A stretch of DNA of 64,000 nucleotides from Verrucomicrobiaceae bacterium (GTDB lineage: Bacteria > Verrucomicrobiota > Verrucomicrobiia > Verrucomicrobiales > Akkermansiaceae), in assembly GCA_027484055.1 (NCBI GenBank), contig JAIXQH010000051.1:62001-126000 (forward strand). Reading direction: 5' to 3'. A program made the position numbers and the translations under genes. The notes below the pieces were generated by a model. It did no database searches and was not told the DNA's origin. It saw only the letters and a list, made by a program, of their open reading frames with translations. Shown piece after piece: positions 33,834 to 44,552 of the stretch (position 1 is its first letter; each line of letters opens with the position of its first letter).

Positions 33834-33886
33834 GTCCTCAGTTCATCGGGCTTGCATTCCCGGAAAACTAGCCACTACTCTCCGGG

Positions 33887-35416
33887 ATGCGACCCCGCTC
33901 CATTTCCAAACTGTTGGTGCTTTCGGCTCTTACCGTCACACTCCACGCCCAAACTCCGCCACCCGCAGATGCGGCACCCAGCACCTCAGCAACCGTTGAG
34001 GGTCCGGCCAAATCAGCCTTAGAAGCCTTCAAGGAAGAACGCTTCTCCAAGGCCATCGAACTCGCCAGCCCACTCGCTGACCGGGGAGATGGGGATGCAC
34101 TCTACCTGCTCGGCTTCGCGGCGGAAACCGGTAAGGGCCTCGAAACCTCACGTGAGCAAGCCCTCATTTACTACCGCAAGGCCATCGCCGCGAAGAACAA
34201 GGATGCGGCTTACCGCCTTTCGTTCATCCTGCTCGCCTCCGAAAAAGAAGAGGAACGCAAGGATGCACTCGCAACTCTCGAAACCGTCGCCAAAGAAGAC
34301 CCCGCCGTCGCTGGCCGTATCCTCGGTGAAGCCTACCTCCGTGGCCGCCTCAGCGCCTCCCCAGATCCGGAAAAAGCACTTTCCTGGTGGAAACGCTCCG
34401 CAGATGCCGGCGATGCCGCTTCTAACTTACTGGTCGCCCGTTTCTACGAAGGCCAATTCGGCTTCCCTGAACTGAAAAACCCCAAGGAAGCACTTGCCAG
34501 CTACGCCAAAGCCGCCGGCACTGGTGATGTCGGCGCCATGATCGCTCTCGGCTCACGCCTCCTCAGTGGCGACGAAAAAAACCGCGACGAAGCAAAAGGC
34601 CGTGAGTGGATCAAAAAAGCCATCGAAGCCAAAGAATACGCCGGATACCTCGCCCTTGGCGACTTCGAGGAAAACGTCAAAAAGAACCTCAAAGCCGCCC
34701 TCGCCGAGTATGAGCGCGGCAAGGACGTCGGCCAAGCCGACTGCACCCTCCGTGCCGCCGACTTCTACATCTTGGGCAAAGGTGTCGAGAAAGACCAAAC
34801 CCGTGGCCTCGCCCTCATCGAGAAAGCCGCTGAATCTGGAAACACCACCGCCAATTTCCGCCTCGCTGTACAAGCGCTCTCCGGAGAAAAGCCCGACCTT
34901 CTCAAAGGCTACAAACACCTCCTCGTCGCCGCCAACGGAAACCTCCCGGAAGCCCAAAATGAACTCGGCCTACTTTACCTATCCGGCAAACTCTCCTTCG
35001 CAGACGGCCCAGCCGGTGTCGCTTGGCTGACCCGCGCCGCTCAAGGTGGCTTCGCACAAGCTCAGAACAACCTCGCCACCCTCTTCGAACGCGGAGCCGC
35101 CGGAGTTCCACAAAACATCGAAAATGCAGGTCAACTCTACATCCTCGCTGCCAACCAAGGAAACGGCGCCGCCACCCTCGCTCTGGCTCGCCTGCTTTCC
35201 GAAGGAGTCGGAACCAAGCAAGACACCGTCAAAGCATGGTGCTTCGCGTCACTCGCCCAAGAACGCGGTGTCGATGATGCGAAAAAAATCGTCGAGGACC
35301 TCACCGCCAAGCTCGACACCAAGCAACTGATCGAAGCCAAGAAACAACTCGAAGAGATGAAATCCGGAAAACCTCCCGCCGCCGCGCCTGCCGAGGACCC
35401 GAAGAAGCCTAAATAA
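33887..35416 (+). CDS. Secreted Sel1-like repeat protein
   Basis: A 509-residue protein with a signal peptide (SKLLVLSALTVTLHAQ), a short Pro/Ala-rich stretch and about a dozen Sel1-like (SLR) alpha-helical repeats of 35-37 residues, for example GDALYLLGFAAETGKGL, GDVGAMIALGSRLLSG and AQNNLATLFERGAAGVPQN. Sel1 repeats make protein-protein scaffolds. Exported members in bacteria serve as envelope adaptors. The C-terminus is Lys/Pro/Ala-rich (KPPAAAPAEDPKKPK). A terminator at 35448 ends the unit. Interaction partner unknown. Confidence 0.85.
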   Translation: MRPRSISKLLVLSALTVTLHAQTPPPADAAPSTSATVEGPAKSALEAFKEERFSKAIELASPLADRGDGDALYLLGFAAETGKGLETSREQALIYYRKAIAAKNKDAAYRLSFILLASEKEEERKDALATLETVAKEDPAVAGRILGEAYLRGRLSASPDPEKALSWWKRSADAGDAASNLLVARFYEGQFGFPELKNPKEALASYAKAAGTGDVGAMIALGSRLLSGDEKNRDEAKGREWIKKAIEAKEYAGYLALGDFEENVKKNLKAALAEYERGKDVGQADCTLRAADFYILGKGVEKDQTRGLALIEKAAESGNTTANFRLAVQALSGEKPDLLKGYKHLLVAANGNLPEAQNELGLLYLSGKLSFADGPAGVAWLTRAAQGGFAQAQNNLATLFERGAAGVPQNIENAGQLYILAANQGNGAATLALARLLSEGVGTKQDTVKAWCFASLAQERGVDDAKKIVEDLTAKLDTKQLIEAKKQLEEMKSGKPPAAAPAEDPKKPK

Positions 35417-35447
35417 CCGCGCGACCCAGCCGGCCCCCTCCACTCAC

Positions 35448-35484
35448 AGCTCGCCGTAGACACTTCTGCGGCGAGCTTTTCTTT
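35448..35484 (+). terminator. Rho-independent terminator of the Sel1-repeat gene
   Basis: AGCTCGCCG pairs with CGGCGAGCT around a 12-base loop, followed by a T-rich tract (TTTCTTT). It lies 32 bp after the stop codon. Confidence 0.75.
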
Positions 35485-35572
35485 ACCCAGCTCGCGCCGG
35501 AAAATCTTTTTCCGAAACCGCTCTTGTCCGCCAGCTTGTCACCATCCTACCATCGCCCAACCTTTTCCAAAC

Positions 35573-36331
35573 GTGCCCCATCCATCCACCCCCACCTACA
35601 TTCTCGGCGTATTGCCGGCTCGCTGGGGGTCCACTCGTTTCCCGGGAAAGCCGCTGCACCTCATCGCCGGGAAACCCTTGATCCAACACGTTTGGGAACG
35701 CTGCCAGGAATGCAGCAAGCTCGATCAAATCATCGTAGCCACTGATGATGAACGCATTAGAGACGCAGTTCTCGCCTTCGGCGGCCAAGTCGCCATGACC
35801 TCCCCAGACCATCCCACCGGCACCGACCGCATCGCAGAAGCCTCCCAAGCTGTCCCGCAAGCGACTCACGTCGTCAACATTCAGGGCGATGAGCCCCTCA
35901 TCGACCCGGCCCTCATCGACGAACTCGCCGCCACCATGGCCGCCGACCCAGCGCTCGACATGGCCACCGCCGCGAATCCGCTCGATCCCTCCGATCCCGC
36001 CGTCCACGACCCGAACGTGGTGAAAGTCGTCACCGCGCTCGATGGCCGGGCACTCTATTTCTCCCGCTCGCCGCTGCCCTTTTTCCGCAATCCCGTCCCC
36101 GGCCTTCCCGTGCTCCGCCACAAGGGGATCTACGCCTACAAGCGCAGCTTCCTAGAACGCTTCATCACCTGGCCGCCCTCCCCACTCGAAATCGCCGAGT
36201 CCCTCGAACAACTCCGCGCCCTCGAAAACGGCGCGTCCATCAAAGTCCTCCTCACCGCCGACACCTCACCCGGCGTCGACACTCCTGAACAGGCGCGCGA
36301 AATAGAAAGGATGTTAAAGGTGATGAGTTAG
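35573..36331 (+). CDS. kdsB: 3-deoxy-manno-octulosonate cytidylyltransferase (CMP-KDO synthetase)
   Basis: A 252-residue nucleotidyltransferase. KdsB hallmarks: LPARWGSTRFPGKPL (nucleotide-binding loop), VATDDERIRDAV, the acidic MTSPDHPTGTDRIAEA, VNIQGDEPLIDP, and HKGIYAYKRSFLERF. It activates KDO by forming CMP-KDO, the sugar donor for lipid A-core synthesis; this supports a Gram-negative LPS-bearing envelope. It starts 89 bp after the Sel1 terminator and precedes pyrG by 78 bp. The pairing with pyrG is sensible because pyrG supplies CTP, the other substrate of KdsB. Confidence 0.93.
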   Translation: MPHPSTPTYILGVLPARWGSTRFPGKPLHLIAGKPLIQHVWERCQECSKLDQIIVATDDERIRDAVLAFGGQVAMTSPDHPTGTDRIAEASQAVPQATHVVNIQGDEPLIDPALIDELAATMAADPALDMATAANPLDPSDPAVHDPNVVKVVTALDGRALYFSRSPLPFFRNPVPGLPVLRHKGIYAYKRSFLERFITWPPSPLEIAESLEQLRALENGASIKVLLTADTSPGVDTPEQAREIERMLKVMS

Positions 36332-36409
36332 AGGTTAAAAGTGGAGAACAAGAATTCCACTGCACCGACTCTTAACCAATAACGTTTAACTCATAACATT
36401 TAACTAACC

Positions 36410-38023
36410 ATGAAATACATCTTTGTCACCGGCGGCGTCGTCTCCTCTCTCGGAAAAGGCCTCGCGGCCGCCTCCATCGGCACTCTGCTTGAGCACCGCG
36501 GCCTCACCACCCTGATGCAGAAGTTCGACCCCTATCTCAACGTCGATCCCGGCACCATGTCACCCTACCAGCATGGCGAGGTTTACGTGCTAGACGACGG
36601 CGCGGAGACCGACCTCGACCTCGGCCACTACGAACGCTTCACCTCCGGCGTCCTCTCGCGGATGAACAACATGACCTCCGGCCAGGTTTTCGATTCCGTG
36701 ATCAAAAAAGAACGCCGCGGCGAATACCTCGGGAAAACCGTGCAGTTCATCCCCCACGTCACCGATGAAATCAAATCCCGGATGCACCAAGTCACGAAGG
36801 ACAATCCAAACACCGCCGTCCTCATCACCGAAGTCGGCGGCACCGTCGGCGATATGGAGGGCCTGCTTTTCATCGAAGCCCTCCGCCAATTCGCCCTCGA
36901 AGTGGGTAAGGAAAACGTCTGCTTCATCCACGTCACCCTCCTGCCCTACATCAAGGCCGCTGGCGAAGTGAAGACCAAACCCACCCAACAATCCGTCGCC
37001 AAGCTCCGCGAACTCGGCATCCAGCCAGACATCATCATCTGCCGCACCGAGGCCGACCTCGACGAGGACAACCGCAAGAAAATCGCCATGTTCTGCAACG
37101 TGGAGCGGAAAAACGTCGTCGCCTTCCGCGATGTCGCCCACACGATTTACGAATGCCCGCTCGACCTCCGGCGGGATAAAATCGACCGCCTCGTCGTCGA
37201 TAAACTCGGCCTCGGCCACACCCCATCCCCCGCGTTGGAAGATTGGGAACGCTTCGTGCAACGCGTCATCCACCCGAAACACAAGGTCACCATCGCCGTC
37301 GCCGGGAAATACATCGAGCTGCAGGACGCCTATAAATCCATTTACGAATCCCTCATCCACGCCGGTGCCCACCACGATACGAAGGTGCAAATCGTCCGCG
37401 TGGAAGCAGAAGCCATCGAAGACCACGGCGCGAAATCCGTCATCGGCGATGTCGATGGCATCCTCGTCCCCGGCGGTTTCGGCGACCGCGGCATCGAAGG
37501 GAAAATCCTCGCCGCCAAATACGCCCGCGAAAACAAGATCCCGTTTTTCGGCATCTGCCTCGGCATGCAGATCGCCACCATCGAATACGCCCGCAACGTC
37601 TGCGGCTTGAAAAACGCAAACTCCACCGAGTTTGACAAAGCCACCAAATACCCCGTGATCTGCCTTCAAGAAGAGCAAAAAGGCATCGAAGACATGGGAG
37701 CCACCATGCGCCTTGGCTCCTGTGAATCCATCATTTTCGCCGGGACCAAAGCCTCCGATCTCTACGAGGGCGCAGAGCGTATTCACGAACGCCACCGCCA
37801 CCGCTACGAGTTCAACTCGGACTATCAAGACCGCCTCCAAGAAGCCGGCCTCGTCATTTCCTCCGTCTCAGCCGAGGCCGGCCTGGTCGAGATCGTCGAG
37901 CTTCCCGACCATCCCTTCTACATCGGCGCGCAGTTCCACCCAGAATTTCAATCCAAACCAAACCACCCCCACCCGCTCTTCGCCGGCTTCGTTGCCGCCG
38001 CGATGGTCCAGTCGCAGCTTTGA
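36410..38023 (+). CDS. pyrG: CTP synthase
   Basis: A 537-residue two-domain enzyme of normal length. The N-terminal synthetase domain starts [18 protein letters not shown], with the [20 protein letters not shown] and [13 protein letters not shown] motifs. The C-terminal glutamine amidotransferase domain (about 290-537) has the oxyanion/nucleophile region FFGICLGMQ (Cys) and the terminal catalytic GAQFHPEFQ (His-x-Glu). It aminates UTP to CTP with ATP and glutamine. It follows kdsB closely in the same direction, fitting shared need for CTP in LPS and phospholipid synthesis. Confidence 0.97.
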   Translation: MKYIFVTGGVVSSLGKGLAAASIGTLLEHRGLTTLMQKFDPYLNVDPGTMSPYQHGEVYVLDDGAETDLDLGHYERFTSGVLSRMNNMTSGQVFDSVIKKERRGEYLGKTVQFIPHVTDEIKSRMHQVTKDNPNTAVLITEVGGTVGDMEGLLFIEALRQFALEVGKENVCFIHVTLLPYIKAAGEVKTKPTQQSVAKLRELGIQPDIIICRTEADLDEDNRKKIAMFCNVERKNVVAFRDVAHTIYECPLDLRRDKIDRLVVDKLGLGHTPSPALEDWERFVQRVIHPKHKVTIAVAGKYIELQDAYKSIYESLIHAGAHHDTKVQIVRVEAEAIEDHGAKSVIGDVDGILVPGGFGDRGIEGKILAAKYARENKIPFFGICLGMQIATIEYARNVCGLKNANSTEFDKATKYPVICLQEEQKGIEDMGATMRLGSCESIIFAGTKASDLYEGAERIHERHRHRYEFNSDYQDRLQEAGLVISSVSAEAGLVEIVELPDHPFYIGAQFHPEFQSKPNHPHPLFAGFVAAAMVQSQL

Positions 38024-38276
38024 TCCGCTGAAAATAGGGACCCACCCGCTACTTGGCCTATCACGCAGGCAAGCACCCGTGGCGGCGATCTTCGGTTGCC
38101 GCAATGAGGCCGCCTACGCTCGCTGGCCTCCGATCCCTCAAGGAAGTCTTACGCGGCATGTTTTGCTGCTGGTAAAGTTCCACCCCTTCACAGATCAGCC
38201 CCGACGCTTTCCGCTCGGTCTTTCGGGCATGACGTCAGAAATCCTCGTAAACCGACGCGGAGCAGGAAATCCAGTA

Positions 38277-39665
38277 TCACCGCCACCCGCCACCGAGGGC
38301 GCGGTAGGCTTGCACCACGGCTAACAGGCGATCACGTTTCGCGTCTGCCAAGTCCAGCTCCGCTGTGAACAGGCTGCGCTCCGCGTCTAGCACTTCCAGG
38401 TAACTCGAAGCGCCACCTTGGAAACGGTCTTGGGCCACTCGCGAGACCCCCCCCGATGCTGCGACGAGGCGTTTCCTTTGGGCTACAATTTCACCCGTCT
38501 TTTCGTGGGCTTTTAAGGCGTTGGACGCTTCGCGGAAAGCTTGCTTCGCGGCTCTGTCATACGCTGCCAGCGCCTGTTTGGCGCGGGCTTGTGCGGCCTT
38601 TACCCCAAAGCTGCGACGCCCCGCATCGAACAAAGGCCCCGTCAGCCGTGGGCCGATCGAAAACGCAGTGGACTTCCCCTGAAGCAAGTCACTCAAGTCG
38701 CCACTAACCAGCCCGCCACTGCCAGTTAGAGAAAGCCCGGGCAGGCGCAGCGCTTCTGCTGTGCCGATGTCCGCAGTGGCCGCTTGGAAACTTTGATTCG
38801 CCGCCGCTAGGTCGGGACGCCGCTCCATCAGGGCTGATGGCAGGCCACCTGCGATGGTCAGTGAAGTGCTCACTTGATCTAGGCTGCCGCTGCGGGTGAT
38901 GCCACCGGGATACTCCCCTAATAAGGCACGGATCTCATTTTCCTTCGCCGCGATCGCATTTTCCGTAATCGGGATCAGGACTTGGGCTTGGCCTAGCAGG
39001 GTCTCTGCCTGCCCCACTTCCAGATCCGAACTCACCCCACCGTCGCGGCGAGTGGTCACAAGATCCAGAGAGGCTTTCCGGCTTTCCACCGTGCGGCGTG
39101 AGATGGCCAGCCGCTCATCAAGATTTTTCAGGTCGATGTAGGCGCTCGCCATTGAGGCCACAAGACTGGTCTGCACCGCATCTCGCTGATAGGTTGCTTG
39201 TAAAAACCTCGCTCTCGCCGCTTGGTTGCTACGCCGAATGCCCCCCCAGAGGTCTATCTCCCAGCTGAGGAAGCTAGTTAGATTGTAGGAGTCTGAGCTA
39301 CGGTCGCCACTAGGCGCGACTTGCCCGGCATTCGGAGAGGCATAGTTGGAAGTCGCTCCGCCGCTGCCATCCAGTGAGGGAAACCAGGCGGCACGAGTCG
39401 CTCCAGCGATGGCGCGGGCCTCCTCGATCCGATAAGTCGCCGCCGTCAAGTCCGGGTTGTTCTTGATCGCGAGTTCAATGAGGTCACGCAAGTTAGAATC
39501 GGTGAAAACCTTACGCCAAGACTTGTCTCCAAACGAAGCACCGTGCGGCGCGGTGTCGTTGCGGATCGAGATCGGCGCAGCTAGATCGGGATTCGCAGGT
39601 TCCGGACCGAGCACACAGGCACTCAGAAACACGGCACCGGGAAGCAACAAGATAGAGCGTTTCAT
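38277..39665 (-). CDS. RND efflux outer-membrane channel lipoprotein (NodT/OprM family)
   Basis: A 462-residue outer-membrane factor from the ATG at 39665; two further ATGs lie up to 39677. Lipobox: VFLSAC with the cysteine 13-14 residues in. Repeated helical regions (ALKAHEKTGEIVAQRKRL, AAQARAKQALAAYDR) and LPGLSLTGSGG match the NodT/OprM family of TolC-like trimeric channels. It opens the outer membrane for efflux with the periplasmic adaptor and inner-membrane pump encoded just to the right in the opposite direction. The 114 bp between the divergent starts must include both promoters. A local regulator gene is not seen. Confidence 0.9.
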   Translation of the reverse strand: MKRSILLLPGAVFLSACVLGPEPANPDLAAPISIRNDTAPHGASFGDKSWRKVFTDSNLRDLIELAIKNNPDLTAATYRIEEARAIAGATRAAWFPSLDGSGGATSNYASPNAGQVAPSGDRSSDSYNLTSFLSWEIDLWGGIRRSNQAARARFLQATYQRDAVQTSLVASMASAYIDLKNLDERLAISRRTVESRKASLDLVTTRRDGGVSSDLEVGQAETLLGQAQVLIPITENAIAAKENEIRALLGEYPGGITRSGSLDQVSTSLTIAGGLPSALMERRPDLAAANQSFQAATADIGTAEALRLPGLSLTGSGGLVSGDLSDLLQGKSTAFSIGPRLTGPLFDAGRRSFGVKAAQARAKQALAAYDRAAKQAFREASNALKAHEKTGEIVAQRKRLVAASGGVSRVAQDRFQGGASSYLEVLDAERSLFTAELDLADAKRDRLLAVVQAYRALGGGWR

Positions 39666-39779
39666 CATTTCCAGCAATGAGTTACCGGATCAATGGGGTC
39701 ACTGGCGAGAATGTTTTTCGATAGAGGTCGATTTGCTCAAAAGATTGACAGTAGAAGAGTGAGTCGGTAGAGACTCGCT

Positions 39780-40964
39780 ATGCGATTATTGGATTGGCGG
39801 AATACAAAAACCTGCGGCTCTTTCCCGTCGGTCTTAGTCGAAAAAGGCAGTCTCGCAGCAGTCGGGTTCACACTACTCCTGCTAGGCGCTTGTAAAAAGC
39901 CGGAGCCACTCGTACCGCCGCCGCCAAGGGTCCAAGTCATCGAAATTAAAACGAGCAACGTTCCCCTATCTACAACGCTCATCGGGCAGTTGGACTCCCC
40001 TCAGAATGTGGAGGTCCGGGCACGGGTAGAGGGCTTTGTCGACAAAATGCTATTTACCGAAGGGGTAGAGGTGAAACAGGGAGATGTGCTTTTCGAACTT
40101 GATAAAAAACCTTACCTCGAAAAGCTTGCCGGAGCTAACGGCACGTTGGCAGAAGCGCGCGCCGCTCTTAACAAGAGCGAAAAGGACGTGGTCCGACTCA
40201 AGCCCCTGGCAGAGCGGCGGGCCATTCCCCAGCAGGATCTAGACAACGCGCTCGCTTCTGTGGATGTAGCCGAAGCAGGTGTGGCCACCGCCCAAGCACG
40301 AGTGGAATCCACTCAGATAGACTTGGGATACTGCACGGTCAAAGCTCCCATCACCGGCCTCATCGGAGCTCAGCAGGTATCCATCGGCGAGTTGGTGGGA
40401 AAAGGCGAGCCCACATTGCTTGCCACCATGTCCACCCTCGATCCAATCTGGCTCTACTGCACCGTGAGTGAGGTGGAATACCTGAAGGCAGAACAACGCA
40501 GCAAGGAACACGCCAAGCAAGTGGCCACATGGCCGGTAACACTTCTCCTCTCCAACGGCACCGAACACCCAGATCAAGGACGCTTTGTTTTCATCGACCG
40601 CGCGGTGGACGTGAAAACAGGAACCCTGCGCGTCCGAGCGGAGTTTCCCAATAAAGACAAAAAACTCCGCCCCGGTATGTTCGCGAGGGCTCGGGTGGAT
40701 CTCGGCACCCGCCCTGACTGCATTACAATCCCAGAGCGGGCATTGGTAGAAATTCAGGGAAAAGCATTTGTTTGGATTGTAACCAAGGAAAACACGGCAA
40801 GTCAGCGGCCAATCAAACTGGGAGATCAAGTAGGCAGTACCTACATCGTGCTAGATGGCTTGGCCGCAGGCGAGCGCCTGATTGTAGAAGGGCTGCAAAA
40901 AGTCCGCGAGGGCAGCCCCATCAACCCGGTGACTGCCGGGGCAACCCCAACCGCTAAGCCATAA
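39780..40964 (+). CDS. RND efflux periplasmic adaptor (membrane fusion protein, AcrA-like)
   Basis: A 394-residue lipoprotein (signal with lipobox LLLGAC). The HlyD/AcrA architecture is intact: beta-barrel and lipoyl strands (VRARVEGFVDKMLFTEGVEVKQGDVLFELD), a coiled-coil hairpin (about 110-165) and the second lipoyl half (GYCTVKAPITGLIGAQQVSIGELV). It links the inner-membrane pump to the outer-membrane channel. The stop is 6 bp from the start of the pump gene, implying one operon. Confidence 0.92.
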   Translation: MRLLDWRNTKTCGSFPSVLVEKGSLAAVGFTLLLLGACKKPEPLVPPPPRVQVIEIKTSNVPLSTTLIGQLDSPQNVEVRARVEGFVDKMLFTEGVEVKQGDVLFELDKKPYLEKLAGANGTLAEARAALNKSEKDVVRLKPLAERRAIPQQDLDNALASVDVAEAGVATAQARVESTQIDLGYCTVKAPITGLIGAQQVSIGELVGKGEPTLLATMSTLDPIWLYCTVSEVEYLKAEQRSKEHAKQVATWPVTLLLSNGTEHPDQGRFVFIDRAVDVKTGTLRVRAEFPNKDKKLRPGMFARARVDLGTRPDCITIPERALVEIQGKAFVWIVTKENTASQRPIKLGDQVGSTYIVLDGLAAGERLIVEGLQKVREGSPINPVTAGATPTAKP

Positions 40965-40970
40965 ACTGCC

Positions 40971-43900
40971 ATGGCTGAGTTCTTCATCCGCCGTCCCATC
41001 GTGGCGATGGTTATTTCCATCGTCACCGTCATCGTCGGTCTCATTTCGCTCTCGCGCTTGCCGATCGCGGAATACCCAAACGTGAGTCCCACTCTAATAC
41101 AGGTCACCTCCACCTATCGCGGCGCGGCGGCAGAGGCGGTGATGGAATCTGTGGCCACACCCATTGAGTCAAAAGTCAACGGAGTCGATAAACTGCTCTA
41201 CATCCAGTCGATCAATTCTAACGACGGTAAAATGACTTTGAAAGTCACCTTCGATGTCGGCACCGATGTGGACATCATGCAGGTCAATACGCAAAACCGC
41301 GTAGGCCAGGCCGAAGCACAACTGCCGGATGCCGTGAAACGAGAAGGCGTGGTAGTAAACCGCTCCAGTCCTGATATCTTGTTAGCCATCGGTCTGGCGT
41401 CACCGAAAGGCACCTACGACGGAATCTTCCTCGGCAACTATGCAGATATCAATCTAGTAGACGCGATCAAACGGGTGCCTGGCGTGGGCGACGTGAAAAA
41501 CTTCACTGCCCAGGACTACTCGATGCGCGTCTGGCTGAATCCCGACAAGCTCGCAGTGTTAGGAATCACCCCGCAAGACGTGGCCAATGCGATCCGCGAG
41601 CAAAACGCTCAGTCACCCGCTGGCACCATTGGTGCTGAACCTGCCCCGCCCGGACAGCAAAGTCAATTCAACGTCCGCGCCCAGGGCCTGTTGAAGGATC
41701 CGAAAGAGTTTGAAGAAATCATCGTCCGCTCCAGCGCGGATGGCTCCCAGGTGAAGATCAAAGACGTAGGCCGCGTAGAGCTGGGTGCCCAAACTTACGC
41801 TCTGCGTTCCCGCCTCAACGAAGCTCCAGCTGGCGCGTTGGGAATTTATCTGGCACCCGGTGCGAATGCGATCCAGACGGCTAACAATGTAAAGGCGATC
41901 CTCAAGGAAGCGGCTAAGCGCTTCCCGCCAGATATGGAATACAGCATCACACTGGACTCCACATTGCCCATCACCGCTTCTATGGAGGCCATCGTGCACA
42001 CGCTCTTCGAGGCGATCATCTTGGTGCTCATTGTGGTCTATCTTTTCCTACAAAGCTTCCGCGCCACCATCATCCCGATGCTAACGGTGCCAGTGTCGCT
42101 GCTAGGCGTGTTCATTGCGTTTCCGATGTTAGGTTTCAGCGTCAACACACTCACCATGTTCGGACTGGTACTAGCCATCGGCATTGTGGTGGATGATGCC
42201 ATCGTGGTGGTCGAGGCCGTGCAGCACCATATTGAGCATGGAAAAAGTCCGGTGGAAGCCACACGACAGGCGATGAAAGAAGTCTCCGGCCCGGTGGTGG
42301 CCATCGCGCTGATTTTATGTGCCGTGTTTGTCCCAGTGGCTTTCATGGGTGGTGTCACCGGGCGGCTCTATCAACAGTTCGCCATCACCATCGCGGTGTC
42401 CGTGATTTTTTCCGCCATCAACGCGCTCACCCTCAGCCCTGCGCTCTCCGCCATGCTGCTGCGTAAGCCAGTTCCTGGGCGCGGGCCGATCGCTTGGTTC
42501 TTCGGAAAGTTCAACGCGTTCTTCGATTGGATTACCAAAGGCTACGGTGCCATCGTGGGCGGTCTGGTTCGCAAGGCCACACGTTCGATGTTGCTGCTAG
42601 CAGCAGTGGGCGGAGGCATTTATCTCCTTGGCAAAATGGTGCCCGGCGGCTTTATCCCGGACGAGGACAAGGGCTATCTTTTTGTCGCGGTGGAACTGCC
42701 CGAGGGAGCTTCCTTGCAGCGTGCGGATGCAATCCTCAAACAGGTAGAAAGCATTGTTTGTAAGACCAAAGGTGTACGTTCCGCCCTTGCCATTTCCGGC
42801 TTCAACATTCTCAACTCGCTCAATGTTTCTAACTCTGCGATGATGTTCATCGGTCTAGATGACTGGAATGAGCGCAAGGGCCCCGGCCTATCGGCCAAGG
42901 AAATCGCGCTAGAGTGGAATAAGAAATTCTACGGCATCCCCGGCGCGCGGGTGTTTGCCTTCGGCCCACCGCCCTTACCCGGATATGGCAACGTCTCCGG
43001 CTTCACACTGCAGCTCCAAGATAAATCAGGCGGCTCTGTCGATCAGCTGGCAAGCTACGTCCAACAAGTCACCGCCGCTGCTACGAAGCGCCCGGAAATC
43101 AGCCGTGTGAGCACCACCTTCCAGCCCGCCACGCCGCAGGTGAATGTGGTGATGGACCGTGAAAAAGCACGGACTCTCGGCGTGCCGGTGGATAGTGTTT
43201 TCCAAACGCTACAAGCCTACCTGAGCGGACTTTATGTGAACGACTTCGTGAAATTCGGCCGCGTTTACAAGGTCTTCCTGCAAGCGGAACCCGAGTTCAC
43301 CAGCAAGCCGGACGATATCGGGAAATTCTTTGTCCGCAATAACAGCGGCGGGATGGTGCCCCTCAGCACTCTTGTGAACGTAAGTAAAATATCCGGGCCG
43401 AATTATGTTTCACGATTTAACCTTTATCTGGCAGCAGAACTCATGGGTGCGCCTGCTCCAGGATATAGCTCTGCCCAAGCCATGAAGGCGATAGAAGAAG
43501 TGATGGCCAGCATGCCGCCAAGCGTGGGCTACGAGTGGTCCGGCCTTACCCTCCAAGAAAAGAAATCCGAAGGGCAGGCCCCGCTGATCTTTGGCATGGC
43601 GATGATCTTTGTATTTCTTTTGTTAGCCGCGCAATATGAAAGCTGGTCGCTGCCTTTAGCCGTGCTGCTTTCGACCCCCACCGTGATTCTCGGCACCATG
43701 ATCGGCCTTTTGGCGCAGCAGTTCGAACTGAATGTTTACGCCCAAGTCGGCCTCGTCATGCTCATCGGCCTGGCGGCGAAAAACGCCATCCTCATCATCG
43801 AGTTCGCGAAAATGCGGCGGGATGAGGGCCTCAGCACCATCGATGCCGCGATTGATGCTTCCAAACTCCGCCTGCGCCCGATCCTGATGACTTCCTTCGC

Positions 43901-44111
43901 CTTCATCCTCGGCTGTGTGCCGCTGATGTTAGCCACTGGCTCCGGCGCAGCTTCTCGCAGCACCATGGGCACCGGCGTGGTCTGCGGAATGGCGGCGGCG
44001 ACCATCATTGGCCTGTTTCTCATTCCGGTTTGTTATGTCTTTGTTCAAAAACTATCCGAGGGGAAGAAGCAGACTACCGATCAGGTCAAAGACGAATTGG
44101 AATCTGTCTGA
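40971..44111 (+). CDS. RND multidrug efflux permease (AcrB/HAE1 family)
   Basis: A 1046-residue inner-membrane pump, the usual length for the family. It begins MAEFFIRRPIVAMVISIV and has the twelve-helix RND layout. The proton-relay acidic pair is visible in GIVVDDAIVVVE, and the conserved late-helix stretch LMTSFAFILGCVPLMLATGSGA is present. Large periplasmic loops carry the substrate pathway. It uses the proton gradient to expel hydrophobic compounds through the adaptor and OprM-like channel. Substrates cannot be inferred. Confidence 0.94.
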   Translation: MAEFFIRRPIVAMVISIVTVIVGLISLSRLPIAEYPNVSPTLIQVTSTYRGAAAEAVMESVATPIESKVNGVDKLLYIQSINSNDGKMTLKVTFDVGTDVDIMQVNTQNRVGQAEAQLPDAVKREGVVVNRSSPDILLAIGLASPKGTYDGIFLGNYADINLVDAIKRVPGVGDVKNFTAQDYSMRVWLNPDKLAVLGITPQDVANAIREQNAQSPAGTIGAEPAPPGQQSQFNVRAQGLLKDPKEFEEIIVRSSADGSQVKIKDVGRVELGAQTYALRSRLNEAPAGALGIYLAPGANAIQTANNVKAILKEAAKRFPPDMEYSITLDSTLPITASMEAIVHTLFEAIILVLIVVYLFLQSFRATIIPMLTVPVSLLGVFIAFPMLGFSVNTLTMFGLVLAIGIVVDDAIVVVEAVQHHIEHGKSPVEATRQAMKEVSGPVVAIALILCAVFVPVAFMGGVTGRLYQQFAITIAVSVIFSAINALTLSPALSAMLLRKPVPGRGPIAWFFGKFNAFFDWITKGYGAIVGGLVRKATRSMLLLAAVGGGIYLLGKMVPGGFIPDEDKGYLFVAVELPEGASLQRADAILKQVESIVCKTKGVRSALAISGFNILNSLNVSNSAMMFIGLDDWNERKGPGLSAKEIALEWNKKFYGIPGARVFAFGPPPLPGYGNVSGFTLQLQDKSGGSVDQLASYVQQVTAAATKRPEISRVSTTFQPATPQVNVVMDREKARTLGVPVDSVFQTLQAYLSGLYVNDFVKFGRVYKVFLQAEPEFTSKPDDIGKFFVRNNSGGMVPLSTLVNVSKISGPNYVSRFNLYLAAELMGAPAPGYSSAQAMKAIEEVMASMPPSVGYEWSGLTLQEKKSEGQAPLIFGMAMIFVFLLLAAQYESWSLPLAVLLSTPTVILGTMIGLLAQQFELNVYAQVGLVMLIGLAAKNAILIIEFAKMRRDEGLSTIDAAIDASKLRLRPILMTSFAFILGCVPLMLATGSGAASRSTMGTGVVCGMAAATIIGLFLIPVCYVFVQKLSEGKKQTTDQVKDELESV

Positions 44112-44351
44112 TTGGATGGTGAAGTTGAACGATTCATAAGAGGAGGTTTCCTGGTCGCGTAATTGGAGCCAATAGGACGGTCTAGGTCTTACGTCTAATT
44201 TGCAATGTGGGCTCCCGATGGCGTTTTATAGTGACGGATCCATTCATGAAAAGGGCCTCCAGTTTGCAGGCTTGCGCCTCGTCCCACGGCTCGCTGAGGC
44301 GAATGGTATTTGAGAAAATTGCGAACCGGCCGCGTTATATTAAAATTTTCG

Positions 44352-44552
44352 TTAGCGAAACTGGTTTAGTTCCGGCCGATAGTGATAGTCGGCGGCGGCC
44401 AGTTTTTCAAGAATCGCGGTGGCGTCGAGGTGATGGGTTTTCACCAGATCGTCGAGGGAGTCGCAATGGTTTCTCAACTCGGTATTGAGGAGGCCGATGA
44501 GGAGATGCGGGTCCATTTGGAGGGCTTTTGAAAGGTCCATGGCGCAGTGCAT
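44352..44552 (-). CDS. DUF4250 family small protein
   Basis: A 66-residue protein. LQMDPHLLIGLLNTELRNHCDSLDDLV and the C-terminal end YHYRPELNQFR match the small DUF4250 family, whose members end in a conserved Y-x-P-x-x-N-Q-F. Function unknown. Its start overlaps the stop of the upstream gene by one base (TAATG), so the two are translationally coupled. The downstream 240 bp up to the RND gene holds nothing that I recognise. Confidence 0.75.
   Translation of the reverse strand: MHCAMDLSKALQMDPHLLIGLLNTELRNHCDSLDDLVKTHHLDATAILEKLAAADYHYRPELNQFR

Noticed and set aside
36590-37840. Long antisense open frame (416 codons) opposite pyrG
   Set aside because: It mirrors the strong codon bias of pyrG and has low-complexity Val/Gly/Asp-rich composition without any family; pyrG on the other strand is certain.
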